The notes below the pieces were generated by a model. The model was not told the DNA's origin and searched no databases. It was given only the letters and a program-made list of their open reading frames with translations. Below are positions 5,578 through 12,232 of a DNA stretch of 15,658 nucleotides, piece after piece. The stretch lies in contig JAVBQA010000110.1 in assembly GCA_031549325.1 (NCBI GenBank), positions 1-15,658 of the forward strand. Direction: 5' to 3'. The stretch comes from JAJDGF01 sp031549325. GTDB lineage: Bacteria > Bacillota > Clostridia > Christensenellales > Aristaeellaceae. How positions within the stretch are numbered: the stretch's first letter is position 1; every line of letters starts with the position of its first letter. The position numbers and the translations under genes were made by a program.

Positions 5578-6873
5578 CTAGCGGTTCTCCGCCTTCATCC
5601 ACCGGGGCAGCATCGGCGCCAGCGCGGCCAGAATCGCCGTTGTGGCCAGCCAGTCCAGCAGCTTTAGCGTGCCGCAGCCGAACAGCGTGCACAGGAAGCC
5701 AGGCAGCCCGGCGTCCTTGGCCAGCATGTAAAGGCGCAGCTCCCAGGGGGTGTCGGGCACGCCGCCGGTCAGCAGCAGTTCGGTCAGCGCGGCGATCAGC
5801 GTGGTGGTCGCAACGGCCACGCACAAGGTGGCGGCGATGCGCCGGGCAGAGCGGTTCTGCCGGAGCATCAGCCCCACGATCAGCGCGGCGGCTGCGCTGG
5901 TGGCGTAATACACCAGGTTGCTGTTGCCGTACCGGAACAGCGCCAGGTAGCAGTTGTTGAGCAGGCCCACGATCAGCCCGGCCGCCGGATCCAGCAGCAG
6001 CGCGGTCAGTGCGGTGCCGGTCATGTCCAGCCACACCGGCAGGTGGAAGCGATCGGCCAGCGTGTACAGCGCAAAATTCAGCAGCGCGCCCAGCGCCATC
6101 ACGCAAGTGTAGCGCTTGACCTTGTCGGTAATGTTCAGCGGCTGCAGCCGAAACGGCGCGGGGTCGCTGGGCAGGATCAGCTGCTCTTCCTTGGCGCGGC
6201 TCATCTCTTCGATGTACCCGCCGGTGATGATGCCGGCTGGCAGCGCGATGATCGCGATGCCGAACAGCGAGGAAACCATGCTGATGAACCGCCCCATCTG
6301 CGTGAGGGGGTACACGTCTCCATAGCCCACCGTGGTCAGTGCGGTGGTGGCCCAGTACATGGCGTGGAAAAAGTTGTCGAAGGTGTCCGGCTCGTGCACG
6401 AACATGGCCAGGGCGGAGATGAAGATGTACGCGACCGCGATCATCAGCACCGAACCCAGCGTGGCGCGCTGGTTCTTGATGACATTGGACACGTACTGGA
6501 AGTTCTTGGAGTAGTGCAACGGCCGGATCAGCCGCAGCATGCGCAAAATGCGCCAGGTAGGGCCGAGCAGCCCGAGTGAGGGCAGCAGCGATAGCAGGTC
6601 AATCAGCGCGAAGGGGGTGAAGGGATAGCGCACGAACGCCCGCCAGCCCTTGCGCGAACTGCGCAGGTCATAGGTCATCCACAGCATGATGTAGTCCATG
6701 AAAAGGATGTAAACCGTAGCCGTGTCGATTTTTGCGAGCAACGGCGTCTGCGCCTTGAACAGCAGCGGCACCACGCTCAGCAGCGCGACAGCCGAGATGA
6801 ACACGTCGTAAAACTGGCTGCGCTGGTCACCTTTTTCCGCGCGCCGCACGATCTGGTTGATTCTCTCACGCAA
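5578..6873 (-). CDS. Voltage-gated-type K+ channel with C-terminal ECF-S-like membrane domain
   Basis: Residues ~20-235 form a six-helix cation channel. S1-S3 come first, then an S4 voltage sensor with arginines every third residue (R108, R111, R114, R117). A linker and S5 (~141-159) follow, then a pore helix, the K+ selectivity filter TTVGYGD (TVGYGD 181-186) and S6 (~196-219). This resembles bacterial Kv/KvAP-type channels, which usually end about here. The protein continues to 431 residues with a second membrane domain (~254-425). Its WLDMTGTALTALLLDPAAGL and IVGLLNNCYLAL stretches and following helices look like substrate-binding S components of ECF transporters. The start is TTG, with GGAG ten bases upstream; no ATG or GTG fits the frame there. 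It lies 161 bp downstream of the pLGIC-like gene on the same strand. K+ channel identity is firm; the C-terminal assignment is tentative. Confidence 0.85.
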   Translation of the reverse strand: MRERINQIVRRAEKGDQRSQFYDVFISAVALLSVVPLLFKAQTPLLAKIDTATVYILFMDYIMLWMTYDLRSSRKGWRAFVRYPFTPFALIDLLSLLPSLGLLGPTWRILRMLRLIRPLHYSKNFQYVSNVIKNQRATLGSVLMIAVAYIFISALAMFVHEPDTFDNFFHAMYWATTALTTVGYGDVYPLTQMGRFISMVSSLFGIAIIALPAGIITGGYIEEMSRAKEEQLILPSDPAPFRLQPLNITDKVKRYTCVMALGALLNFALYTLADRFHLPVWLDMTGTALTALLLDPAAGLIVGLLNNCYLALFRYGNSNLVYYATSAAAALIVGLMLRQNRSARRIAATLCVAVATTTLIAALTELLLTGGVPDTPWELRLYMLAKDAGLPGFLCTLFGCGTLKLLDWLATTAILAALAPMLPRWMKAENR

Positions 6874-7001
6874 GGCGTAGTCGCTCCTTTTGTGTTGAAT
6901 AAAGACGAAGGACGCGGGCAGTTCACCCCGTGGGCATTGCCTGCCGATCGGGATTCAGGCGGGCGGGGGCGAATTGTGATCGCCGACCCCGGCATACGGC
7001 A

Positions 7002-7023
7002 GGGACGCCCGGCCAGGCGTCCC
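7002..7023 (-). terminator. Hairpin between the two channel genes
   Basis: GGGACGCC and GGCGTCCC form an 8-bp stem with a 6-nt loop 12 bases past the stop of the pLGIC-like gene. No U-tract follows, so it may be an attenuator or processing site rather than a full terminator, and read-through into the K+ channel gene is possible. Confidence 0.35.
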
Positions 7024-7034
7024 CTCGATGCGAT

Positions 7035-8126
7035 TTAGAAGATGAACGCGCAAACCGGCAGCAGGATGTGCCCGAGCAGCGTGATGCCCAGAATGCTGTA
7101 AAACATCAGCTTGCCGTAGCTGACGGCAAAGTCCTTGTCGTTGAACTGGTTGCGGGACGAGTTGATGTTGATGATCGCAATCGTGACGCCCAGGATCGTC
7201 ATGATGCCCCAGGTGTTTACGTATTCGAGCAGACCCATCGCCAGCGCGTCGGGCAGCAGGTTCGCGCCCACCATGATGTTGGTGACCGTGCCGAACAGCG
7301 TACCCGGCACCATGCCCAACGGGTCAATGCGGTGGTAGGTGGACAGGAACAACGTAATCAACACCCAGGTCAGCGTACCCACCAGCGCGATGAAGCATTT
7401 CACATACAGCCCAAAGTCGTAGCGGTTGACCTCGATGGCCGTTACGAACTCGGACGTGATGACGGCGCCATCGAGCTGCGGATCGCTGAAACTGTTCTGG
7501 TATTCGTGGGCAATGACGCCCGTGACGTGGCGGATGGGGCGGAAGCCCGCGATGTCCAGGTTCTCATTCAGCCCGCTGAGCGCCGTGTCGGGTGCCAGCA
7601 CCACCTGCTCGATGGGGTGCAGCGACTCCACGTAGAACCGCAGCTGGTGCGACTCGAGCGGAAAGCGCTTGGTCCAGAAGTTCTTGGTCACCGACACGTC
7701 CAGCCGCACGAGCTGGTAGTTGGTCGTGCCTTCGTGAAAGTCCTTGATGACCTCCATCTTGTTGACCAGGCCCTTGTAGACCTCGAAATTGTTCATCATA
7801 TCCAGCCCCGGGTCGCCCTCCCAGCGGAACCAGATCTGAGCCACCAGGCGGAAGTAGCTGCTCTTTATGTTGATCTCTTTCAAGTTTTCGACATAGCTGC
7901 CCGTGGTCACCGGCACGGCGTTCGCGCTGCGTGCGTCCACCTTTGCCTGCAGCTCGGGGCTGGTCTTGAGCGCGGCTTCCCATTTGGCCGAATCGCTGGT
8001 CTTGTCCTGATACAGCGACATGCCCGCCCAAGCCAAATATCCGCCCCCAATGATGACCACCATCACCAGCCAAATCAGCAGTTTCTTGATCTGCCAGGAT
8101 TTCATGCCCTTGAAATTCAACAGCAT
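7035..8126 (-). CDS. Pentameric ligand-gated ion channel (pLGIC)-like membrane protein
   Basis: The 363-residue protein starts with a signal-anchor helix (~15-37) and a ~200-residue extracytoplasmic domain, followed by four helices (~238-263, 268-291, 298-322, 338-362). The ectodomain contains TKRFPLESHQLRFYVES (F155-P156), the pattern of the Pro/Cys-loop (FPFDxQ) shared by Cys-loop receptors. The TM1-TM3 block (WVLITLFLS...HRIDPLGMVP...VGANLLPD) is laid out like prokaryotic channels such as ELIC and GLIC, with a polar pore helix ending in NLLP. The N-terminal membrane anchor is not typical of those channels. I chose the ATG at 8126, which has AGGGG eight bases upstream; the ATGs at 8150 and 8147 lack a ribosome site. 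It sits 45 bp after the DUF1801 gene and probably shares its transcript. The ligand cannot be predicted. Confidence 0.65.
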   Translation of the reverse strand: MLLNFKGMKSWQIKKLLIWLVMVVIIGGGYLAWAGMSLYQDKTSDSAKWEAALKTSPELQAKVDARSANAVPVTTGSYVENLKEINIKSSYFRLVAQIWFRWEGDPGLDMMNNFEVYKGLVNKMEVIKDFHEGTTNYQLVRLDVSVTKNFWTKRFPLESHQLRFYVESLHPIEQVVLAPDTALSGLNENLDIAGFRPIRHVTGVIAHEYQNSFSDPQLDGAVITSEFVTAIEVNRYDFGLYVKCFIALVGTLTWVLITLFLSTYHRIDPLGMVPGTLFGTVTNIMVGANLLPDALAMGLLEYVNTWGIMTILGVTIAIININSSRNQFNDKDFAVSYGKLMFYSILGITLLGHILLPVCAFIF

Positions 8127-8171
8127 CGCAAGTGCCCCTTTGTACATCATTTGTTGTGAATGGCTACGTCA

Positions 8172-8558
8172 TCAGGCCTTTTCGGGCTTTTTCTTGCTGC
8201 TCAGCTTTTCCTCGTGCCAGCCGATGTTTTGCGCGACGCGGTACTCGGTGATCTCGCGCACCAGTTCATAAGGTATGGGCTTGTCCAGCGGCAGCTGAAT
8301 GCCGCCCTTGGAGGTGTGGTAAGCAGAAAGCTTGGGCAAAAAATGCTCCACGCCCTCCGCGCCCGGGTAGAAACCGATGTGGTGCTTGTGGGCGAAGAAG
8401 TGCACTAGGTTGCCGTGCAGACAGAATGTAGGCATCTGCCAGCTGAATTTCTCTGTGATGTCCGGAGAAACTTCGTGGATCACCGCGCGCAGCTTCTGCA
8501 AAATGGGCTGAACCTCCGGATCGCAGCTGGCGATGTAAGCATCGACTTCGTTCGGCAT
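8172..8558 (-). CDS. DUF1801 (YdhG-like) small cytoplasmic protein
   Basis: The 128-residue protein has the marks of the DUF1801/YdhG family: an N-terminal helix pair (VDAYIASCDPEVQPILQKLR), a conserved core (KFSWQMPTFCLHGNLVHFFAHKHHIGFYPGA) and the SKGGIQLPLDKPIPYELV segment. The C-terminus is lysine-rich (EEKLSSKKKPEKA). Members are often labelled iron chaperone after Bacillus YdhG, but the biochemical role is not established and I do not assign one. The length is typical. The ATG at 8558 has GGAGG seven bases upstream. It is the first gene of a minus-strand run leading into two channel genes. Confidence 0.8.
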   Translation of the reverse strand: MPNEVDAYIASCDPEVQPILQKLRAVIHEVSPDITEKFSWQMPTFCLHGNLVHFFAHKHHIGFYPGAEGVEHFLPKLSAYHTSKGGIQLPLDKPIPYELVREITEYRVAQNIGWHEEKLSSKKKPEKA

Positions 8559-8590
8559 GGTACGTCCTCCTGTCGCTCATTTGATGGTTC

Positions 8591-8619
8591 ATTATAGCAT
8601 GAATTGTCGGAATAATGAA
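8591..8619 (-). promoter_or_regulatory. Promoter of the DUF1801-channel gene run
   Basis: On the minus strand a perfect TATAAT (8591-8596) lies 17 bp from TTCATT (8614-8619), a weak -35. The predicted start is near 8584, about 25 nt before the DUF1801 ATG. It is back-to-back with the rightward promoter at 8623-8651. Confidence 0.65.
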
Positions 8620-8622
8620 GAC

Positions 8623-8651
8623 TTGCCGAGATGATTCCTATGCGCTATAAT
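8623..8651 (+). promoter_or_regulatory. Promoter of the GH114/TM1410-like gene
   Basis: TTGCCG (8623-8628), a 17-bp spacer and a perfect TATAAT (8646-8651) predict transcription from about 8658. This places the ATG at 8631 upstream of the transcript and supports the GTG at 8673 as the true start. Confidence 0.75.
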
Positions 8652-8672
8652 TGGCGCGGGAGGATTGATAAT

Positions 8673-9518
8673 GTGAGCAAGGTTCTGTGTGCGATTTTGG
8701 CGCTCGTCTGCCTGCTGGGCACGGCAAGCGCCCTGGCGCAGGGGTTCGACGGCGTGAACAGCTTCGTGTGCTGCTACGGGCCGTATCAGAGGGCCATGAA
8801 GCAGTTTGATCTGGCGGCCGTGGACCCGGGCAGCGTCAGCGACAAGCAGCTAAGCGCGCTGCAGGAGTCGGGGACGCAGGTGATCGCCTATTTGACGGTC
8901 GGTGAGTGCGATGGGCGGCTTCAGGCCGGCGACGGCCAAGGGCCGGGAGGCTATGCTTCCTGGTATCTTGAGCGCAACGGAAAGCCATGGCGCAACGCCG
9001 ATTGGGGTTCGTACTATGTGGATCCGGGCAATGCCGCGTGGCGCGCGCGGATCATCGCCCAGGCGGGCGCGATTCTGGCGCGGGGTTTTGATGGGTTGAT
9101 TCTGGACACGCTGGACACCGCCGAGCTGCAACCCGGGCTTGACCGGGGGATGGTGGGCCTCGTGCAGCTGCTTCGCGCGAAGTATCCCAAAGCCAAACTG
9201 CTGGTGAATCGCGGTTTCAGCGTCATTGAGCGGATTGCGCCATCCATTGATGGAGTGATGTTTGAGAACTTCAGCTCAGAGTACAACTTCAAGAAGAAGA
9301 CATATCGGGGCTTGACCAAAGCCGAACGCCGCGAGAACGACGCCATCGCCGGGCGATTGCAGTCGCTGCAGAGGGACTGCAATCTGCTCGTGGTCACTGT
9401 GGACTACGCCAAACGCAGCAGCAGAACCGCGGTCATGAAGTACGCCAAGACCAGCCGGAGCTGGGGCTTTATACCCTATGTGAGCACCATCAGCCTGAAC
9501 CGGGTGCGCGTGCGCTGA
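8673..9518 (+). CDS. Secreted GH114/TM1410-like TIM-barrel protein
   Basis: The 281-residue product begins with a signal peptide (MSKVLCAILALVCLLGTASALA, cleavage near residue 22) and is therefore exported. The rest resembles the GH114/TM1410 barrel family, which includes endo-alpha-1,4-polygalactosaminidases and the PelA hydrolase domain: QFDLAAVDPGSV, QVIAYLTVGECD (71-80), DWGSYYVDPGNAAWRARI (110-127), GFDGLILDTLDTAE (D140, D145), LLVNRGF (177-182) and GVMFENFSS (E198). Acidic residues at strand ends are the likely catalytic pair. A substrate such as a galactosamine-containing polysaccharide is inferred from family only. The GTG start has GGAGG nine bases upstream and sits 15 nt after the predicted transcript start. 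Two adjacent cysteines (33-34) follow the mature N-terminus; no lipobox is present. Confidence 0.75.
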   Translation: MSKVLCAILALVCLLGTASALAQGFDGVNSFVCCYGPYQRAMKQFDLAAVDPGSVSDKQLSALQESGTQVIAYLTVGECDGRLQAGDGQGPGGYASWYLERNGKPWRNADWGSYYVDPGNAAWRARIIAQAGAILARGFDGLILDTLDTAELQPGLDRGMVGLVQLLRAKYPKAKLLVNRGFSVIERIAPSIDGVMFENFSSEYNFKKKTYRGLTKAERRENDAIAGRLQSLQRDCNLLVVTVDYAKRSSRTAVMKYAKTSRSWGFIPYVSTISLNRVRVR

Positions 9519-9526
9519 GGCCGCCG

Positions 9527-9551
9527 AAAAGGCCCGCAGCGCGGGCCTTTT
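9527..9551. terminator. Bidirectional terminator between convergent genes
   Basis: AAAAGGCCCGC (9527-9537) and GCGGGCCTTTT (9541-9551) form a perfect 11-bp stem around AGC, with U-tracts in both directions. It serves the GH114-like gene on plus and the methyltransferase operon on minus, whose stop is at 9553-9555. Confidence 0.9.
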
Positions 9552-9552
9552 G

Positions 9553-11244
9553 CTATGCTCGATTCCGGGCGATGTATCCTTCGCAATCCGCATCCTGGCC
9601 GCTCAGCACGCGCCATGCGGCGTGAGCGTCCATGACTTCCGCACTCAGCGGGTTCAGGATGGCCGCGTCGAGGCCAGCGCCCAGCGCCGACGACAGGAAC
9701 GTCGCGTTCAGCGCGCCCCGTCCGGGCAGCCCGTGGGACACGTTGCTGATCCCCAGCACCGTCATCACGTGCAGCTCATGCTTGATCAGCGCGACGGCGC
9801 GCAGCGTCTCCTGCGCCTGCGCTGGCGAAGTTGCGGCGCTCAGCGCCAGGCAGTCGATCAGCAGGTCTTGCTTGGGGATGCCGTGCTTTTCGGCCTCTGC
9901 CACCAGCCTGCGCGCGATCCGAAGCCGCTCCTCGGCGCTCTCGGGCAGCCCGCGCTCGTCCAGCGTCAGGCAGACCACCAGCGCGCCGTACTTCTTGGCG
10001 ATGGGGAACACCGCATCCATGGACGCCTGTATGCCCGTGCACGAGTTCAGAATCGGTCTGCCGCTGGTCGCCCGCGCGCCCGCCTCCAGCACAACCGGGT
10101 TGGCGCTGTCGATGCACAGGGGCAAGCGGCACATGGCCTGGATCTCGCGCACCGCCTCGGTCATCAGCACCGGCTCGTCAATGTCGGGCAAGCTCAGGTT
10201 GATGTCCAGCGCGTGTGCGCCCGCGTCCGCCTGTTCGATGGCCTCATCCACCAGCGCATCCAGTTCGCCGTTTCGGAGGGCGTCCTGCAGGTCCGCGCGG
10301 TTGGTCGGGTTGATCCGCTCGCCGATGAGGGTGGTCCGCCCGTCAAGGATCAGCGGGATCGACGGGCTCGCGCAGGCGCAGATGGGCTGGATGCTGCGCG
10401 CGCCTGGCGCAACGCCAGTCAGCTTCGCCTTGATGGCGCGGATGAAGTCAGGGTTGGTGCCGCAGCAGCCGCCGACGACCGACACGCCCTGGCGCACCAT
10501 GCGCAGCGCCTCGTCGGCAAACTCGTCCGGCGTGATTTTGTAGCAGGCCACGCCGTCCGCCATCTCGGGCAGCCCGGCGTTGGCCTGCACCATGACCGGC
10601 ACGCGGCTATGCTTTAGAAACGCTGAAACGATGGGGGATAGCTCCTTCGGGCCAAGCGAGCAGTTCACGCCCACGGCGTCAGCGCCCAGCCCCTGCATGG
10701 TCAGCAGCGCCGACAGCGGGTGCACGCCGAGAAACGTGCGCCCATCTTGCTGGAAGGTCATCGTTGCCAGCACCGGCAGCTTCGTGTTCTCCTTTGCAGC
10801 CAGAATCGCGGCCTTCATCTCGTAAAGATCCGACAGCGTCTCGATGATGACCAGGTCGGCCCCGGCTCTCTCGCCCTCGACCATCTGCTCGCGGAACAGA
10901 TCATACGCCTGCTCGAACTCCAGCGTCCCCATGGGGGACATCAGCTGGCCCAGCGGCCCGACGTCCAGCGCCACACGCCCGGCTCCGGCCTTTCGCGCGC
11001 AGGAGACGGCGGCATAAATCACCTCCGGGACGCCTGCCCTTCCGGCCATCTTCAGCCGGTTAGCGCCGAAGGTGTTGGCCGTGATCACATCCGAACCGGC
11101 CTGTGCATAGGCCCTGTGGATGTCCGTCACCACGTCCGGATGCGACAGGTTGAAAAGCTCGGGCAGCTCACCCGGCGGGAGCCCCCTCGATTGAAGCATG
11201 GTGCCCATGGCCCCGTCGAGCAGCAGCACGCCCTCGATCTTCAT
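9553..11244 (-). CDS. MetH-like homocysteine/pterin methyltransferase lacking the cobalamin module
   Basis: Residues 1-~275 of this 563-residue protein form a homocysteine S-methyltransferase barrel: LLLDGAMGTMLQSRG, DVITANTFGAN and the zinc cysteines Cys195 (VGVNCSLGP), Cys260 and Cys261 (GGCCGTNP). Residues ~300-550 form a pterin-binding barrel like the methyltetrahydrofolate module of MetH: LIGERINPTNR, ALDINLSLP, LCIDSANP, ILNSCTG, GISNVSHGLP. Full MetH (~1200 residues) continues with cobalamin-binding and reactivation modules; both are absent, and the frame ends cleanly before a strong terminator, so this is a short-form architecture rather than a break. It would need a separate corrinoid protein to pass a methyl group from methyl-folate to homocysteine or a related thiol; none is in the window. 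The ATG overlaps the stop of the preceding YdcZ gene (ATGA, 11241-11244) and has GGAGG seven bases upstream, so translation is probably coupled. Confidence 0.85.
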   Translation of the reverse strand: MKIEGVLLLDGAMGTMLQSRGLPPGELPELFNLSHPDVVTDIHRAYAQAGSDVITANTFGANRLKMAGRAGVPEVIYAAVSCARKAGAGRVALDVGPLGQLMSPMGTLEFEQAYDLFREQMVEGERAGADLVIIETLSDLYEMKAAILAAKENTKLPVLATMTFQQDGRTFLGVHPLSALLTMQGLGADAVGVNCSLGPKELSPIVSAFLKHSRVPVMVQANAGLPEMADGVACYKITPDEFADEALRMVRQGVSVVGGCCGTNPDFIRAIKAKLTGVAPGARSIQPICACASPSIPLILDGRTTLIGERINPTNRADLQDALRNGELDALVDEAIEQADAGAHALDINLSLPDIDEPVLMTEAVREIQAMCRLPLCIDSANPVVLEAGARATSGRPILNSCTGIQASMDAVFPIAKKYGALVVCLTLDERGLPESAEERLRIARRLVAEAEKHGIPKQDLLIDCLALSAATSPAQAQETLRAVALIKHELHVMTVLGISNVSHGLPGRGALNATFLSSALGAGLDAAILNPLSAEVMDAHAAWRVLSGQDADCEGYIARNRA

Positions 11245-11675
11245 GCGTCCGCCTCCACCTCTTTCTTTTCGCCCAGCACGTACAACACCAGCCCGACAAG
11301 CACGCACAATCCACCCAGCGCCTTAAGCAGCGACAGCGGCGTTCCTGCGAACGCGTCGATGCAAAGCGCCGTCACGAATTGGCTGACGAACACGATCAGC
11401 GTCATCAGAAACACGGACAGCCTTGGCGCGGCGTAATTTGAAAGCCAGATCACGCACACCCCCATCAGCCCGCCTGTGAACAGCATCGGGTTCTCGAAAC
11501 TCGGCGGGATGAAAGGTTCCCGGGCGATGAAGAGCGCGGCCAGGGACACGAGCAGCCCGGTGATGTAGTTGAATACCGTGCTCTGGGTCACGCCGATCCT
11601 GACGCCCGCTTCGGCGTTCAGCACGCGGTTGAGCACGATGGAAAACCCGGAGAACAGCGCCAGCATCGCGGCCAT
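11241..11675 (-). CDS. YdcZ/DUF606-type DMT transporter subunit (second of pair)
   Basis: The 144-residue, highly hydrophobic protein has about five membrane helices: LALFSGFSIVLNRVLN, YITGLLVSLAALFIA, LFTGGLMGVCVIWLS, LMTLIVFVSQFVTALCID and ALGGLCVLVGLVLYVLG. It matches the small DMT_YdcZ family, whose members often occur as adjacent pairs and may act together. The substrate is unknown. Its ATG overlaps the stop of the first subunit by one base (TGATG, 11673-11677) with GGGAGG seven bases upstream. Its own stop overlaps the methyltransferase start by four bases. The frame is open far upstream in the other gene's shadow, so the start at 11675 is chosen by ribosome site and homology. Confidence 0.8.
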   Translation of the reverse strand: MAAMLALFSGFSIVLNRVLNAEAGVRIGVTQSTVFNYITGLLVSLAALFIAREPFIPPSFENPMLFTGGLMGVCVIWLSNYAAPRLSVFLMTLIVFVSQFVTALCIDAFAGTPLSLLKALGGLCVLVGLVLYVLGEKKEVEADA

Positions 11676-12112
11676 CAGGCAGCCCTCCCATCCAGCATCA
11701 TGATCACGATTCCGAGCAGCACCAGCGCGGCGCTGACCAGCCGATAGGGGCGCAGCTGCTGTACTTTCGCGCCCAGCAGGCCGAACTTGTCGATCGCCAG
11801 CGAGCAGATCAGCTGCCCGAGCAGCCCAAGCGCCAGAGTGATCGTCACACCCACCGCCGGAACCGCCACATTCGAAAACACCACCGTCAGCACGCCGATC
11901 ACGCCGCCCAAGTACAAATGGATGGGCAGCCGCCCCGCCGGGTGCAGCGATTGTCGGCCAACCAGCAGAAACAGCGCAGCCAGCAGCAGGCCGGACACGT
12001 GGATGTACACCGTGGCGTGATAGTTGCCCACGGCGCTGGTGAGCAGGCCGTTCACATAGATCATCAGGGCGATCAAAACGCCGCTGAGCGCGGCAGCCAG
12101 GCTGTATTTCAA
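11675..12112 (-). CDS. YdcZ/DUF606-type DMT transporter subunit (first of pair)
   Basis: The 145-residue protein has five hydrophobic segments and the YdcZ pattern: a first helix LAAALSGVLIALMIYVNGLL, TVYIHVSGLLLAALFLL, YLGGVIGVLTVVFSNVAVPAVG, ALGLLGQLICSLAIDKFG and a last helix SAALVLLGIVIMMLD. It is the partner of the next gene, and the order with the methyltransferase suggests transport of an amino acid, thiol or methylated compound, which is inference. Two starts are possible. A GTG at 12121 is only one base past the AAGGAGA, too close to use it; a TTG at 12112 lies ten bases past AAGGAG and gives a length equal to its partner, so I prefer it. Confidence 0.78.
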   Translation of the reverse strand: MKYSLAAALSGVLIALMIYVNGLLTSAVGNYHATVYIHVSGLLLAALFLLVGRQSLHPAGRLPIHLYLGGVIGVLTVVFSNVAVPAVGVTITLALGLLGQLICSLAIDKFGLLGAKVQQLRPYRLVSAALVLLGIVIMMLDGRAA

Positions 12113-12146
12113 GCGCGTCACTCTCCTTCAAGATAAGGAATTGTAC

Positions 12147-12165
12147 CACAGACATGTTAACTGTG
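12147..12165. promoter_or_regulatory. Operator-like inverted repeat between divergent transporter genes
   Basis: CACAG (12147-12151) and CTGTG (12161-12165) flank a 9-bp centre containing the palindrome GTTAAC. The repeat abuts the MATE -35 box and overlaps the leftward promoter area, where TACAAT is readable on minus but no good -35 is. It could bind a regulator controlling both directions. Confidence 0.35.
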
Positions 12166-12166
12166 T

Positions 12167-12196
12167 TTGCAAAAGTTGGGCGAGAGGTGCTATACT
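12167..12196 (+). promoter_or_regulatory. Promoter of the MATE transporter gene
   Basis: TTGCAA (12167-12172), an 18-bp spacer and TATACT (12191-12196) predict a start near 12203, about 30 nt before the TTG start codon at 12233. Confidence 0.65.
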
Positions 12197-12232
12197 AAGC
12201 AGGATATTTGCCTGAAGAGGAAGCGAGACACT

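Noticed and set aside
6930..8159. 409-codon plus-strand frame across the channel region.
   Set aside because: It is the antisense shadow of the pLGIC-like gene: arginine/histidine/glutamine-rich, without domains, and without a ribosome site.
9550..10617. 355-codon plus-strand frame opposite the MetH-like gene.
   Set aside because: The reverse strand encodes clear homocysteine and pterin-binding motifs; this frame has none.
11241..12155. 304-codon single fused transporter frame on the minus strand.
   Set aside because: Only its last 144 codons are transporter-like; the first 160 are the shadow of the preceding YdcZ gene, which is read in another frame with its own start and stop.
12122..12180. 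SAM or cobalamin riboswitch expected before a MetH-like operon.
   Set aside because: Only ~110 bp separates the divergent genes, already occupied by promoters, and no S-box or B12-box consensus is readable.
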